A DNA stretch of 64,000 nucleotides from Metaphire vulgaris (GCA_018105865.1 CM030836.1:2418001-2482000); one strand, 5' to 3'. Positions 9,825 through 46,391 are shown, numbered from the stretch's first letter. A program made the numbers and translations. The notes: a model not told the origin generated them from the sequence alone.

Positions 9825-12398
9825 GGGTGGGTGCCTGGGTGGTCGTGCCTTAATCCCGAATTTCGGTCATTTCATTTCGTTCCCAAATTAGGAGTTCACG
9901 CTGCAATCCCTCTGCCAGCTGCTAGCCCGCTACCCAAAACTTAATGGGACTCCGTTGTTTCCGAAAGAACGACGTGCTTGAGGCCTTCTGGTCATATCGA
10001 GGCCTGCTGGAGATACTCATTAGTCAATAGTCAGTATTGTCTCTTTTAAACGTCGATGCGACTGCTGCTGGAGAGGTTGGGAGATTCTACGTAGCAATCA
10101 TCAGACAGTGAGTGAGTGATCCAGTAGTGTTGCCTATATATTATGTGATATGTAGGTCTATACGTGTATTTATATGTTTATTGAACATAAGCCTAAGTTG
10201 ATAAAATTTGTTTCACGTACTTTTTATATATTTTCACTTTTATCATAAAATGAGCGCAACGGCCACAGTCAGGTTTGCGAACTGATAATGACGGCTTTAT
10301 TTATCAAAGGAGTTTTGCCTACAGACTTTAACGCATTGTTACTGGCACTGCATAGACCTATAGCCTATAACAACGTCTGTGTTTGGGTGAATAGAACCCG
10401 GAGCTTGTGAAGCCCCTGAATAGAACCCCTTATTCGATTAACTAATAGTTGTCATGGTGAACGGTTGCATTACATTTCAGTTAACAAGTGAGAAATTAAC
10501 TTCTGCTTATATTTCATATCAATCACATATTTTGTTTGCTTCTCCAATATGACTCTTCGTAGCTGCTTAGCTAGCTTTCAGGACTACATGTCAATAGATT
10601 CGGCTTCGGCCGAATCTATTACAGACAGCTTCGGCTTCGGTTCGGCTTCGGCCGAAGCTAAGGACTGCAGATTCGGCTCCGGTTCGTCTTCGGCCGATAC
10701 TGTAAATTGCAGCTTCGGTCTGACTCTACTTCGAAAGCACCATTTCTATTAGATCTACCCGAGGGTTTCAATCGATGGTACTTCAAATCCGTCAGCAAAA
10801 GATCTGGTCATTCCAGTGGTCAGTCAGAGGGAAACAGAAAGACAGACTATGAAGGGAATGCCAATTGGAATTGATTTGGAATGCCAATTAGAACTGACAC
10901 ATAATACGCCTATTTTCTGTCTGCGTGCCTTCCACATAAGAATATAATATCAGAGGCTCGAATTTTATCATGCCATGATTCTCTTCACTTGGAGCGACCA
11001 TCGACTGAAGCACGGTCAATAAGTGCGCCATAGAACATATAAGCTCTAGCTCTCCATATTTCACCCATACTAAAATCATTACGTTGGCTTATAATAACTG
11101 AATGTATCCAATAAAAGATAATAATACTTACATAGGCCTATAGCTCGCTTCAGTCATCAAAACCTGTCTACCTTAGATCACTATTAACCCCTCGATATAT
11201 AGTCAACATTCGAAGTAGAGTCAGACCGAAGCTGCAATTTAGAGTATCGGCCGAAGCCGAAGCTGGGGCCAAATCTGCGGTCCTACATTCGGCCGAAGCC
11301 GAAGCTAAGCCGAAGCTGTCTGTAATAGATTCGGCCGAAGCCGAAGCTATTGACATGCAGTCCTGAAAGTTAGCTAAGCAGCTACGAAGAGTCATATTGG
11401 AGATGCAAACAAAACACGTGACTGATATAAAATATAAGCAGAAGTTAATTTATCACTTGTTAACTGACAGTGACCTTTTACATAGGTTATAGAAAAACAC
11501 AAGAATATTATACAGTGTAAATGAAAGTAATTATGTGAATTTATGTCACTTATAATGCTAATTTCTAATTTCTAAACCTATGAAATAGCATTTGTATGCG
11601 CCATGTTTTCCACTGTTGCGTATCACTTCGAAACGAAGAATGCAACTGAAATGTACTGCAACCGTTCAACATGACAGCTATTAGGGACTTCACGAGCCCC
11701 GGGTTCTATTCACCCAAACACAGATGCTGTTATATAGGCCTATGCAGTAACAAAGCGATAAATTTTGTAGTCATAACTCCTTTGATAAATAAAGCCGCCA
11801 TTATCAGTTCGCAAGCCCGGCTGTGGCCGTTTCGAGCACCCCACCGTTTTCGATCTTGTGCCGTTTCAAATGCCTATGCAAATGTTAATCCGCAGTCACG
11901 AAACATTTGCATAATTAAGACGTACCATTGAAACTAAACGATTCAAAGCATTAGAATCTGGGATAGAAATTGTTGAATTACGGTTATTATAGTCACTTCC
12001 TTTAAACCATCCGTTTCATCACATCGAATTTTAATCCCTCTATGGCCTCCAATAACATCAATGATCTGATCTATGTTAATTATCAAAAGAAATGCTACAA
12101 TGGCTCTACTGAACATTATTCGTTACACTAATCAGTCATTCAACATTTGAAACTGAATTCTAGAGAGTGTACGTAAACATCATAATCAAGACTTGATAAC
12201 AACGAAAACCTTTTACAGTCATCATTTATTTGACGCCAAAATTTCGGCTTACGGTCGAAACTAATACTTAGTTAAGGCCAAAGCGAAGCCGAACATTATG
12301 AAAGCGATTAGGCCGAAACCGAATGTTGGCCGAATCCGACTGATTCCTTAGATTCGGCGCCGAAGCCGAAGCCGAACTTAGGTATCTCTCTCTCTAAT

Positions 12399-12570
12399 CC
12401 GAAGGGCAGTGAGGCTAGGTTGTTACAGCTAGCCTCACTGCCCTTCGGTTGTTGACTATTTCCTGGCTGATCATATACCTTTCCCATATCTATTTTAAGA
12501 AAGGCTGAGCGCCTAAGAATAAACAGCTACTGTTGTGCTTTATCCTAGCGCTATAGAAATCCACGAGAGT
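12399..12570 (+). repeat. Non-LTR 3' end with a 20-bp hairpin
   Basis: Perfect inverted repeat of CCGAAGGGCAGTGAGGCTAG (12399-12418 and 12429-12448), then a 3' end shared with copies at 59984 and 60240: CTGATCATATACC, AAGGCTGAGCGCC, CAGCTACTGTTGTGCT, ATAGAAATCCACGA and TTTACTT. Confidence 0.75.
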
Positions 12571-13420
12571 TTACTTCTGAACGAATTACCCAAAGTATGT
12601 GGTAGCACTCGGCTGTTGCGAGTACGCATGCGTAAGCGGAAATAGCTTTGTTGACGGTTCATCGAAATGGAATCGGATTGAAAGAATTTCTTCTGGAAAT
12701 TCTCTTTTGGTTTTCTTCGTCAAATTCATTCAGCGAACACCATCTACGGCATATGCAAGGCGTAGAATTAATAAAGAACACTTCGTTGCAAATTATCCAA
12801 AGCAGAATCCTCGTTTAACCATTAAGGACCCTTGTATTATTTCCATGAACTTTTATAGCGCAATATGTGGCACACTGCCTTTTCATTTGTCGTTTCTTTA
12901 GCTTCAGCATCGGACAGACAGTTTGGAAATGCTGATGAATGCCTTGCAGTTTGAATTATTCCTCCTTTGTTCTTTCGTTATAGGAGGATTACTGAGTTTC
13001 ATTCTCTTTAGAGTCAGTTGTCCTAATGTATTATAGGAAGTGCTATTTAAAATTCACATATGATTAAGCATCTGACAGACAGTTCTTTTGACAGTCAGGT
13101 CCTTTTGATATTACTCAGTCTTATTTTAAAACTTGGGTCCACTGAGTTAAAATGCTGCAACCGGGTTTGATTGGAGATACACCTATGAAATTTGGTAGTC
13201 ACACTTAGAAATGAATTCTCTACGCATTTCAAGTGACCGGAAGTTGACAACGTCATTACACTGCGAAATGATTTAAAAACGATATCATCTTTAAATCGAT
13301 GTATTTTTCTAGTTGGATACTGCTGATCTAGGCTGAATATATAGTAATTGGCATCAGACTCTAGTAGGCAAGAATTCGGCTTTATATGCATTGAGTAGAA
13401 TCGCAACACCATTATCAGGA
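12571..13420. other. Intergenic, nothing recognised
   Basis: ORFs of about 100 codons occur on both strands but show no family motif or exon signals. I treat them as chance. Confidence 0.4.
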
Positions 13421-13428
13421 ATATAGTC

Positions 13429-13635
13429 GAGTGGCATAGCCAGGATTCAGAAATAGGGGGAATGTGTAGAATTTCGGGTAAAAAAGGTTCGTCAAGGAGT
13501 TATTCCCAAATTTATGTATTCTTATCGATCATGCTACCTACATCTCCTGGAAATTTCTCAACGGTCCTGCAAAAATCTTGCGGCCGGGGTGCGTGCCAGA
13601 ATAGGGTCCGATATCCCCACGTGGCTACGCCAATG
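13429..13635. repeat. hAT-type MITE, 8-bp TSD ATATAGTC
   Basis: Ends GAGTGGCATAGCCAGG and GTGGCTACGCCAATG, with ATATAGTC at 13421-13428 and 13636-13643. It belongs to the CAGTGGCGTAGCC group. Confidence 0.88.
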
Positions 13636-13643
13636 ATATAGTC

Positions 13644-14334
13644 GAATGGTTGTCTGGAACTGATCCTCGTTTTATTCTCCCAGTTATCAGCCGCTAGTGA
13701 ACCTAAGGGCAGGGATGACGTCGTGAACTTCCGATCACTTGAAATGCATAGAGAGTTAATTTCTCAGTGTGACTACCAAATTCCGTAGCTGTATCACTGT
13801 GCAAAGTCCAGTTGCAGCAGTTAATATATGCTATGGTGTTAAAAACTAAATGGACCCAATTAAGTCATTGATGAAGTAGAAGTTTAATGTATAAATGGAA
13901 ACATGAAATGGATAAATAAGTTCCACAACTTAACTGTCTTTTAAAATATCACTGCTTACATGTTATTCATTATAATAAGATTCAGCAAAAATCAAACATT
14001 AGACATTAAATCTTAAATAAGTGTTCATGTACTTTGTCCTGCAATTTGCACTAAAATTAGTAATGCTTTTTAAATATGTTTAGTGCTTAGATCGTCAACT
14101 CAGAGCCGATAGGAATTGGAATAAAATTTGTTACCTTTGGCTGGATATTGCCACTGGATGTTGGACAATAACAATGATGATAATAGCATTGGTAGCTGCA
14201 GTTAGAATTATTGGCACACTTGTAGATTTAGTTAAGGTTTCTGCTTTGAAGTAAATTCAGGACATATTTTTGGTTTTCAAAGTGTTTGGAAAGTGTTATT
14301 TATAGCTTCGTTGCTGGCATTTGATTCCTTTCAG
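13644..14334. other. Upstream of the first COP1 exon found
   Basis: AT-rich; a stretch at 13700-13800 partly mirrors 13180-13260 (CATTTCAAGTGACCGGAAGT in complement), so another weak inverted repeat surrounds the MITE at 13429. The true COP1 promoter is not located. Confidence 0.35.
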
Positions 14335-14410
14335 CTTCTATGTTTTGAGACAGTCGACTCCATACTCGTATCTGCCGTGTAGTTGTGAATTTCTGCGTGG
14401 CCACTTGAGA

Positions 14411-37960
<23,550 letters not shown>

Positions 37961-38600
37961 GTGTTTTTTCTGGAATTTCATTTCTTTTGTGGATTGAAAG
38001 TGAAAATAGGCACACTGAGATTCAGTTATTTTGGTTTGAAATAATGTTGTTGTTTTGTTGAGTTTTAAACCGTCTCAACTGACATTTCATTATGACATAA
38101 TTTGTTTGATGGTCAACTAATTAACGGGTGAATCGTATTGTAAAGGAAAGTCTTGTGTCATCAGACATATGTTATGAACTTTTAAATACATATTTTGCAA
38201 AGACTTGGGTCTTGTTGTAATTTTTAGCAGTTACACAGCAATAAGTGCTAGTAAGAATCCAACTGATATCACTGCTACTGAGCTACATGATACAGATGCA
38301 CAAGGTCGAATGATGATAAATTTCCAATGACTCGTCTTTTCAACTTTTCATTTAGGATATTAATATTTGTAAACTATTGTGATTTAATTTGATTTGTTAA
38401 TCCTCTTGTCAGATGGCATGTAATAAAATATATTGTAATAAAATATATAAAATAATTATTCTTTAGTGGAAAATGTAAACTTATGCAAAATGTGTCTTGC
38501 TCATACATTTTGAAATTGATATTAAGATGAAATTCTAAGATGAAATTAGAATCTGTATTCTTGTTTTAAATGAATTTAATTGGCAAATAAATGTTTAAAA
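37961..38600 (+). other. COP1: Probable COP1 3' UTR
   Basis: The AT-rich sequence directly after the COP1 stop contains AATAAA at about 38422-38427 and again at about 38586-38591. Either could be the polyadenylation signal. No coding or repeat structure is visible. Confidence 0.5.
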
Positions 38601-39400
38601 AATGTGTGTGCCATTGAGATCCAATGACTATGCAAAGAACCATGAACTAATTGGTTGTCTGGATTGTCATCAAACAGTCACATCTGATATTGGTTGCATA
38701 GGCTATAGGGCCTATGTATTCTCAATTGCATTGATCCCTGCAGTTTGGTAGTTGACAAAAGTTTTAAATAAATGGCTTAAATTTTTATTAAGGAGGTCAG
38801 CATTATAGTTGAAGTATCTATTGATTTTGATATTCTGATCTTTTGCCTCCAGTTTGACTCATGAGTTGCAAAGCTGTGCTGGAGGGAACATCCATTTCAA
38901 TGGCATTGTTTTCCCAGTTGCGTTCAGTTTTCATATGGTCCCTTCGATCCTTTGGTGTTGACGTCTTTTTCTTACGGGGCTATTTTAGTTTCCAGCATTT
39001 TGAATGATTGTTTTGCTCTGTGCACAATGACTCTCTTGGGTCAAGAGACCCTGTTAAACATTGGACGTGGCACGTAGTGTTGACATATTGCCAGAGGGAC
39101 TTAGGGAACAGTTTAAATACTTCAACAGACTATATGAACGTGCGTTAACCAGCTTTTTGTATATAGGTCTAAGCAATTCTGGATAGGTTTCGCATTGCAG
39201 GAATGAGAAATAGTGATTTGCAGTAGGCGAAGGTAGGCCTATATAAGATTTGCAGAGTATAAAATATGATTGTGCTATTTTGATACTGTGCTCTTTGACA
39301 AGGTAATCCTGAGTATGTCATTGAAAGATTTTACCGGATGTATAGAGGTACAATGTGCCGTAGTTAAAGTGCCTCAGGCCTGTATTTAGTTAGTGAGTAG
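38601..39400. other. Intergenic, nothing recognised
   Basis: AT-rich sequence downstream of COP1 without supported coding or repeat structure. Confidence 0.4.
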
Positions 39401-39408
39401 GTGACGAG

Positions 39409-41516
39409 TAGAGCTGGGTCGATTACGATTATTTTTTACGATTACGATTATTTTCGATTATTTTTCACGATTTCGATTACGATTACGGTTTTTTTATATA
39501 ATTTCGATTTCGATTATTTCACAGTACCTTTAGAAACTGGCTTTCCCGCCATATTTTACAGTATTCGCAATCCTCTGTGTATCGATGTTCAGTTGGTCTT
39601 CAACAGGGATATTTCTACACCCATAACACCCCCTAACACCCCAATTTGAGGTCGACACTCCCAAAAATTTGGTAATGTGACAATGGTATGCATACAGAAT
39701 GCATATTGATTAGCCCTGAACACCCTCAGACAGGCCCATTGAGAGGGGGGCCAGGAGGGCCATTCGGCCTCCATCATTTGGGGGTTTGTTTCCTTTGTCT
39801 AGAATTCTTAGAAAGCTAAATAGCTACTACTAGAAGGGGCCTTACAATTTGGTGATGACCTTTTTTGCTTGTCGACAATTTTGGGATTTTGGGAAAGCTA
39901 GGAAGGTATTCTGCGGTCCTCAAAAGTGATGACCTTTTTGCTTGTCGACAATTTTGGGATTTTGGGATTAGGAAGGTATTCTGCGGTCCTCAAAATTTGA
40001 TGACCTTTTTTGCTTGTCGACAATTTTGGGATTTTGGGAAAGCTAGGAAGGTATTCTGCGGTCCTCAAATTTGGTGATTAGCTTTTTCGCTTGTCAAAAT
40101 TTTAATTGTTGGGAAGGCTAGGAGAGGCCTCGAAATTCCAACTGGCCTGGGCCTCCTTCAGCCTCTGAAGGGGCCTGCCCCAAATGGAGAAATACACCCC
40201 ACAACTTTTATCCTCGGATGACTTTTTTGCTTGTCAGACTTTTGTGAGTCTCTATAAGGTTTTTGCTTGTCAGCCTTTTTCGGTAGAGACTTCCAAATTT
40301 CTGACACCCCAGATTTTCCTGACACCCCCAAATTCACAATCCTACAATCCTAGAAATAAACACACCCCAGATTTTCCCTGACACACCCCAATTCACAATC
40401 CTGAAATAACCCTGGTCTTCAATCTCCTTAAAAGATCGAGCCTGTCGGGCTTCTATTGAAGCCGGGCTCAACGTCAAAATACAAATTCCCCAAATTACAA
40501 ATTCCCTTGCTAATTTGCTCCTTGTGGACTTTGTATTATTTTCAGCTTTTTATCCTTTGTATTAGGATAGCTATCATGTACCATTGATTACGTCCAGTAG
40601 CGTCATTTCACGCTTTTCTTGGGGCGGGATAATTTTTCGCAAAATTTTTGAAAGTTTTTGCAAATCTTACGCATTTTTTGCAAACTTGTTGCAAAATTTT
40701 GCCAAATTTTAGTAAATTTTGCCAAATTTTAGGGCCAATGTTGGCAAATTTGCAATTTTTTATATATTTTAGGCAATTGTTTGCAATTTTTGGCATTAAT
40801 ACATTATAAATTAAAGAAGGTCAAATTAACTGATTACGTCACGATTTTATTTTTGAATCAATATCAGTGCGGTTCAGTTCAGACGTAGCATCATTTCTTA
40901 TTAATAGTTTATATAATGGTGTTGACAAAAACCTCCCATTTTTTTTTTTCCGGAGAGTCGGCCTCCAGGGATGAGCCCCTGCCTGGGTGGCAAGACCGAT
41001 ATCGTCAGCGAATCCAAACTTCCACCTATGGTGATCGTAAGTTGTAGGCCTATAAGCTACAAATTGAATAACATAGGTGCTAGAACTGAACATGTTGGAC
41101 CGTTTCGCTGACGTCTCCAGGAGCTGACATCTTCTCCCAAGTGAACTCAGAGCCGTCTGTCAGAGAGGAGTAATACGTTGACAGAACCAGGTGGCAAGTT
41201 GAGCGAGAGTTTGTACATTAAACCCGCATGCCACACCGCATCGGCTATTGTCAAATCCAGAAAGATGGTGCCTGTCTTTTCTGTTTAATCTATTTTCAAT
41301 GAAAATCTGATAATCAACGGTAAATTGATCTTTCTTTGAATCGGAAATATTGTATAATATAACTTACGAGAATAATCGAAAAATAATCGCGATTTCGATT
41401 ACTTTTTCGACGATTATCGATTATTTCGATTTATTTAATAATCGTGTCGATTTCGATTTCGATTTTTCCAAAAATCGCGATTTCGATTACGATTTCGATT
41501 AATCGACCCACCTTTA
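39409..41516. mobile_element. 2.1-kb hAT-like element, 8-bp TSD GTGACGAG
   Basis: GTGACGAG at 39401-39408 and 41517-41524. Ends TAGAGCTGGGTCGATTA and the complement of TAAAGGTGGGTCGATTA. Subterminal regions are arrays of GATTTCGATTAC/AAAATCG. The interior has about four tandem units of about 80 bp (39850-40090; GACCTTTTTTGCTTGTCGAC, GGTATTCTGCGGTCCTCAAA) and a non-LTR RT fragment. No hAT transposase is visible. Confidence 0.88.
40840..41295 (-). pseudogene. Non-LTR reverse transcriptase fragment inside a hAT-like element
   Basis: Minus strand from about 41295: GTIFLDLTIADAVWHAGLMY then KLSLNLPPG (RT block with LDLTxAxDxVWHxGL), then after a gap FGFADDIGLATQA (the FADD catalytic block). Frameshifts separate them, so it is dead. 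Confidence 0.8.
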
Positions 41517-41707
41517 GTGACGAGTGCGCCAAATCTCGGTGTTGCAAAATTATTTATGTAGATCTAATTAATAGAAAGTGTCTTCGACACTTCTCTTGTG
41601 AGCTGAATGCGAACGAATAAGCTTTTACTTCTATGGATTTCCGTCGTCATCCTCTGACCAAACGGCATTTGAGTCTTCTTTGGTATTTATGCTTATTATA
41701 CAGTTAT

Positions 41708-41850
41708 GCTCAGTGGCGGCTCCATCGGGGGACCAGAGGGGCCCGTGCCCCCCCCCTATTGAGTGTCTCCCCCCAGTTGGGACCCTATACTTAATGCTTC
41801 ATACATTAAACAACAAATGGTTGGCCCCCATGATTAGTTGAAATTTATGG
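41708..41850. repeat. One-ended copy of the CAGTGGCGGCTC MITE
   Basis: CAGTGGCGGCTCCATCGGGG then sequence complementary to the copies at 8036 and 9649 (ATACTTAATGC, AACAACAAATGGTTGGCCCC). The other end is missing. Confidence 0.7.
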
Positions 41851-42141
41851 CCAATTTACGATCCTCAATTTCTGACTGGCCTTGCCAATAACAGGCTTAC
41901 TCTAGATGAAATTAATTGAAGTCGTGATTGGCTTCTTACTCGTCAACAATAATTGAAACTGCTGAGGGGCTGTCCATTAATTACGTCAACAATTTAGGGG
42001 AGGGTTTGAAAAAGTTTGACAGTTGTTGACTTAGGGGAGGGGGTCAAAAAAGTTGACGTCAACAATTTATAATCAAAAATGAAATTTGATTTTCTTATTA
42101 TAATTGGAAAAACATGGCAAGAAAGGTCATAACCATTCATT

Positions 42142-42340
42142 TTGACACTCGACGAGTTGCATCGACGTGTCTCAGATCTCGATGGTCGACAACGTCTGAG
42201 ATCGGCCTCCACTGCAGCGCTACTCGTCCCGCGAATGCGTCTTTCCACCGTGGGTGATCGCGCATTTCCCTGGCGGCAGCACGGGGCTGGAATGGTTTAC
42301 CTCTGGCCATTCAACTATCACCATCACTAGATCTTTAAGA
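42142..42340 (+). pseudogene. Non-LTR ORF2 3' end fragment
   Basis: RQRLRSASTAALLVPRMRLS then TVGDRAFP, followed in a shifted frame by a W-N-G-L-P-like stretch. This LRSAS...VPRTRLxTxGDRAF motif is the common C-terminus of CR1/L2-type ORF2. Confidence 0.78.
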
Positions 42341-42447
42341 AATTAAAGACGTGATAACTAGTTATGATTCTGTTTTGAGTCTTTTGACACTGTAATGTGC
42401 TCGTATAGTCCTTTCGGATTAGTTACCACAATAATCTTAACTTTAAG

Positions 42448-42450
<3 letters not shown>

Positions 42451-42511
<61 letters not shown>

Positions 42512-42512
42512 A
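42451..42512. repeat. (AAT)n/(ATT)n microsatellite
   Basis: AATAAT switches to ATTATT at about 42468, forming a small palindrome. Confidence 0.9.
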
Positions 42513-42712
42513 ATCTATAACATGATCGATTAGACAAAACACTTAGCAATGGTACGTCGAATGACAACATTGATTGATAGGCTACTAGATCTGACTAAGC
42601 GACTCAAATAGCTCTACGGTAGGCTTCAGACTGCTTGGAGCTTTTCCTAACTTGAACAGACGTTAATGAAGGCGTCGGGAGAATCGTTCGAACAGAAAGA
42701 AGCGTCTTCTTC

Positions 42713-42792
42713 TTAACCCCTTAACTGGGGATCCCGGATATATCCGTCCATTTTACATTGAGTTACAGTTAAATACACGGTTAAGGGGTTAA
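42713..42792. repeat. 80-bp TTAA-bounded mini-MITE, copy 3
   Basis: Near-identical to the copy at 18589-18668; TTAA both ends, central GGATATATCC. Confidence 0.9.
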
Positions 42793-43451
42793 GTCACAAA
42801 AGCTGAACAACATATGGAACAATTGATTTTCTTGAACATCGTAATGAAGCTTTTCTTTGACCTACAGACCTCCTCCTCTCCCTTGTAATCGATCATCGAG
42901 TCTGTTAATTAGTGGCATCCTATGTTGGGACGCAGACGCGTCGAAAAGCAAACCAATCTGGAATCTTCTTAATTAATACGTGATAAGAAATGCGCCAGAT
43001 TCGCCATGCAGGCCCTTCGGTGATAATGGCAGACAGTCTATTCGGACTGCGCGTACTATTTTGCTTGCAGCGTTCAGTAAATATAACCGTGTCCTGATGG
43101 TTTAACCAACAGAAGGTCCTACTGCATACAAGCCGGATGGGGAAAATTTTTCCCAAAATCATAGTTCCCTCCACCAAGAATTGCATTGCTTTATGAGTTA
43201 AGGTAATTTCTCACAAAGCCCCTCGCTGTCATAAATCATCGATGGCTGGAAAGTGTACTCGTCGTATGACCACGCTGTTTAATCAATATAGTCGCTCTTC
43301 CTTTCTCAACTTCAGCTGGGCGCGACCCAATTATTAAACTAAAATGGTGCAACTATGACTCATGAAAGAAAGTGCTTTAAGGCGGAGAGCTTGAACTTAA
43401 CAGAAATCATGCAATTCTCAATTTCTCACACTAACTTGGGTTTGTACTTCC

Positions 43452-43673
43452 CAGGGGCGTAGCAACTGGGGGTATATCGGTATATATACCCGACAGACCT
43501 CATCCTCTCCCTTGTCATTGATCATGGAGAGCATGGTATATATACCCCCCGCCCAAAAAAATCAAGATACCTTAAAGTTTTAAAAGTGTTTTTAAAGATT
43601 TTCAGCGTTTTTTAGATTTATGCCCCCCAAAATCACATTATACCCCCGAATCAAATTCCTGGCTACGCCGCTG
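43452..43673. repeat. hAT-type MITE, 8-bp TSD GTACTTCC
   Basis: Ends CAGGGGCGTAGCAAC and GGCTACGCCGCTG; GTACTTCC at 43444-43451 and 43674-43681. A 40-bp phrase of its interior (CCTCATCCTCTCCCTTGTCA) is also found just upstream at about 42867-42900. Confidence 0.92.
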
Positions 43674-43923
43674 GTACTTCCCTCTTACAATAGCTATTGC
43701 GAAATGCGATGTTGTGAGATCCTGTTTTCTCCGTTGATGCATTTGCTGTTAATTGATTCATTTTCGCAACTGATTCACTTGGATTCCGCTTGCCTACATC
43801 TGCTAAAATGCGTTCAGTTTTCTTTAGGCCTATAGTTTACTTCAATTTATATTTTCTGTCTCCTAGCATCAGCGAACCTTTTACGTGATATCATAGATAT
43901 GAAAGTCTAGTACAGATATAAAA

Positions 43924-43925
<2 letters not shown>

Positions 43926-44005
<80 letters not shown>
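43926..44005. repeat. (TG)n microsatellite
   Basis: About 80 bases of uninterrupted TG. Confidence 0.97.
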
Positions 44006-44007
<2 letters not shown>

Positions 44008-44099
44008 TCTTTGCCTTTATAAACATCATGACCGTCTTCTTTCAAAAAGATGTATTCAGATTTTTTAAAACAAAACGCTTTCATGTCACGCAGTATGAA

Positions 44100-45000
44100 T
44101 GAGACAATAGCTGAGTTTGACTACTGGTGGTCTACTCTGCTGTAGATTAGTCTACAATTCTAAAGTAGATAACTTCCGCATAAAGGCTCTGTATTCAGCA
44201 AATGTTGAATCACTTTAATGCTACAGTAGGCTACATAATAGGCTACATAGGCCTACGCATGAAGCTATTTCCTTAATTAACAGCAACAAACGAACCAATA
44301 AATCTGACAATAAAGCCCGAAACATCGGTAATTTGTGGAGCAATTTCTATTAGACAGACCATAATTATTAATTGAATCCTCTAATTGAATCATTACGACG
44401 AAGTAGTAGGTTAACTGGTTGCATTAAAACTCAGTTGCCCTGGTGCGTCTGGCTGTTTGGATGATTGGGTCCATTACTTCTTGATTTCTGATTTTTCGGG
44501 TCGGATGTTGCTGCTCTAAAACCATCGCTCATAATTCAAAGACCCAATTGTAGCTCGGATATCATCTGCTTCGCTGTTTCGTCTCTTTGATTGTGTGGCC
44601 ATTATTAGACCCTAATATTAATTAATTGTGTTTGGGAAGATCTTTGGCTGACACGATTGCTTGAGTTAGGCTATGGATTTGGATCATCTGAGTTTTGCAA
44701 AATCGCTCAATAGACGCTACTTATTATATTGCATCTGGATTATGAGTTAAATTAATTGATAAATAAATAAATTAATTATATATGGCCTACGTATTTAGTG
44801 CATAGCCATATTTAGCACATAGTCATGTAGATTCTGTAAATTAGCGACATATAATTTATTTATCAGTTGAGAAAATCTCCTTCTGAAGCTTCTGCTGATC
44901 ATATCTGCAGAATTGATATAATTAAGTTTTTGTTTGAAAAGACAACAGTGGGTCTAACTATTTCTTTCTCTTTGTATTCTGGCATAACTGATCACACTTC
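44100..45000. other. Intergenic, nothing recognised
   Basis: AT-rich, no supported ORF or repeat pair. Confidence 0.4.
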
Positions 45001-45011
45001 TTGATGATACG

Positions 45012-45285
45012 CAGAGACGTCATTTCAGTGTTTTTCAGAGGGGGGGCAAAACACTTTCGACCTGACAAGTTACAAGTTTGCGAAGAATCTGACTACCTTT
45101 TTTTGCTTGTCAGCCAATTTTCACGGTTAGTTGCTTAGTTACTTCAAATTAAATTATTCGACATCTTCAAGCACTCCTTTAGAGCGTATAAAATCTAAAT
45201 AACACAAACATTGGCAAAAAAAATGTTCCCCTCAAAATCAGGGGGGCAAATGCCCCCCTCCCCCTCCCCCCCAATGACGTCCCTG
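45012..45285. repeat. hAT-type MITE, 8-bp TSD ATGATACG
   Basis: Ends CAGAGACGTCATTTC and CCAATGACGTCCCTG; ATGATACG at 45004-45011 and 45286-45293. The interior contains CCTTTTTTTGCTTGTCAGCC. Confidence 0.93.
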
Positions 45286-45354
45286 ATGATACGAATATCG
45301 ATTTACCGTTCATATCAGAACATTAGCGTTCGCATTAAAGATTTTCCACGCCCA

Positions 45355-45640
45355 GTGGCGGTTCCAGGATTTCTTGGTGGGGATGAAATGAATTCATAGT
45401 AAGTTGGTGGGGGATGAAAATAGAAGGAAAAAATCAATCAACTTTGCCGGAAAAGGCTGACAAAAGAGATTTTTACCCCTAATTTTACTATACATTTACC
45501 GAAAAAATAGGTTGACAAACAAAAAGGTCATCCCCACAGTTTTCCCCGTAGTTTTATTAGACTTTTACCCAAAAATGGGTTTCACAGGCAAAAAAGTCCG
45601 GTGGGTGATGCATCCCCACTCATTCCCACGTGGAACCGCC
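45355..45640. repeat. hAT-like MITE (CAGTGGCGGTTCC ends)
   Basis: CAGTGGCGGTTCCAGG on the left and GTGGAACCGCCCC on the right. No clear target duplication. It carries two complementary copies of the AAAAAGGTCATCC module. Confidence 0.7.
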
Positions 45641-45649
45641 CCATGTATA

Positions 45650-46390
45650 AGACTCGTGACTCCTTGGTTATTTTTGCTGTTTCCCGACTAGATCTTGTTC
45701 ACGCTTGGATGCCACTTAAGACACGAAAACAGTCGATGATGTTATACTGAATAACTCTTTGTGCGATAATCTGTTTTTATTGAACAAAGTAATGTCTATT
45801 CAAACCTGTAAGTAACTAAGCACTGGCAAACGATGACTCATGTGTATCGTGTATTGTCTTGTATTGGGGCATCTAATTGTCTGGGTATTTGGATTCTTGG
45901 CGTAACTGCTTCTGTGATGGAATAAGAACAATTTTTCGGGAGATTTAAACATTATTTCGGAGGAAGTCGCTCGCTTTTATGGCAGATGTCGCTTTTTCCT
46001 CTGACGTAAGCAGCTGACTGCCGGAAACGCTTATGTGAGCAAAAAAATTTATAGCAAACTTTAAACGCCTTCTGTCTAAGAAAAAATGCATTGATTTTAT
46101 AAATCTAGAGACATCTGAAACTTTGTTCAACTTTCCAAAAGCAGCTGACGTTAACACTGGGTTTAGTGTTCCATTAATTCTGGGCCGGGGAATGTGCCAT
46201 TAGGCCTAATGCACTCCATACTCTTGAGAAGTTCGACGCGTCTGATATTAAGGAGTGTTGCTTGGTAAGACCGTTGACTGTAAAAACTTTAAGTAAAAGT
46301 AGTTAATTTGTAAACATTTCTATCGGCCTACTGGACGATCTAATAATGAGACAGATATTTTCTAATAATAAAAGCATCTGCTGTTTCAGT
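45650..46390. other. Intergenic, 3' flank of the peptide precursor
   Basis: No coding support. No AATAAA is evident on the minus strand just after the precursor stop. Confidence 0.35.
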
Positions 46391-46391
46391 C

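Larger units (their letters stand above)
8990..12395. repeat. 3.4-kb imperfect palindrome (foldback-like element) rich in TTCGGC
   Basis: Outer arms 9001-9200 and 12190-12385 are inverted copies (GGCGCCGAATCTAAGGAATC on the left, its complement on the right). Inner arms 10250-10750 and 11195-11860 also pair, including AGCTGCTTAGCTAGCTTTCA in complement and long TTCGGC/GCCGAA runs. The left arm is longer because it holds two MITEs (9559-9637, 9649-9824). The centre lies near 10.75-11.19 kb. Short ORFs here are products of the TTCGGC repeat. It fits a foldback or long-TIR DNA element without transposase. Confidence 0.8.

Noticed and set aside
10549..11395. Ser/Ala-rich ORFs on opposite strands
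   Set aside because: Both are readings of TTCGGC repeats in the palindrome arms.
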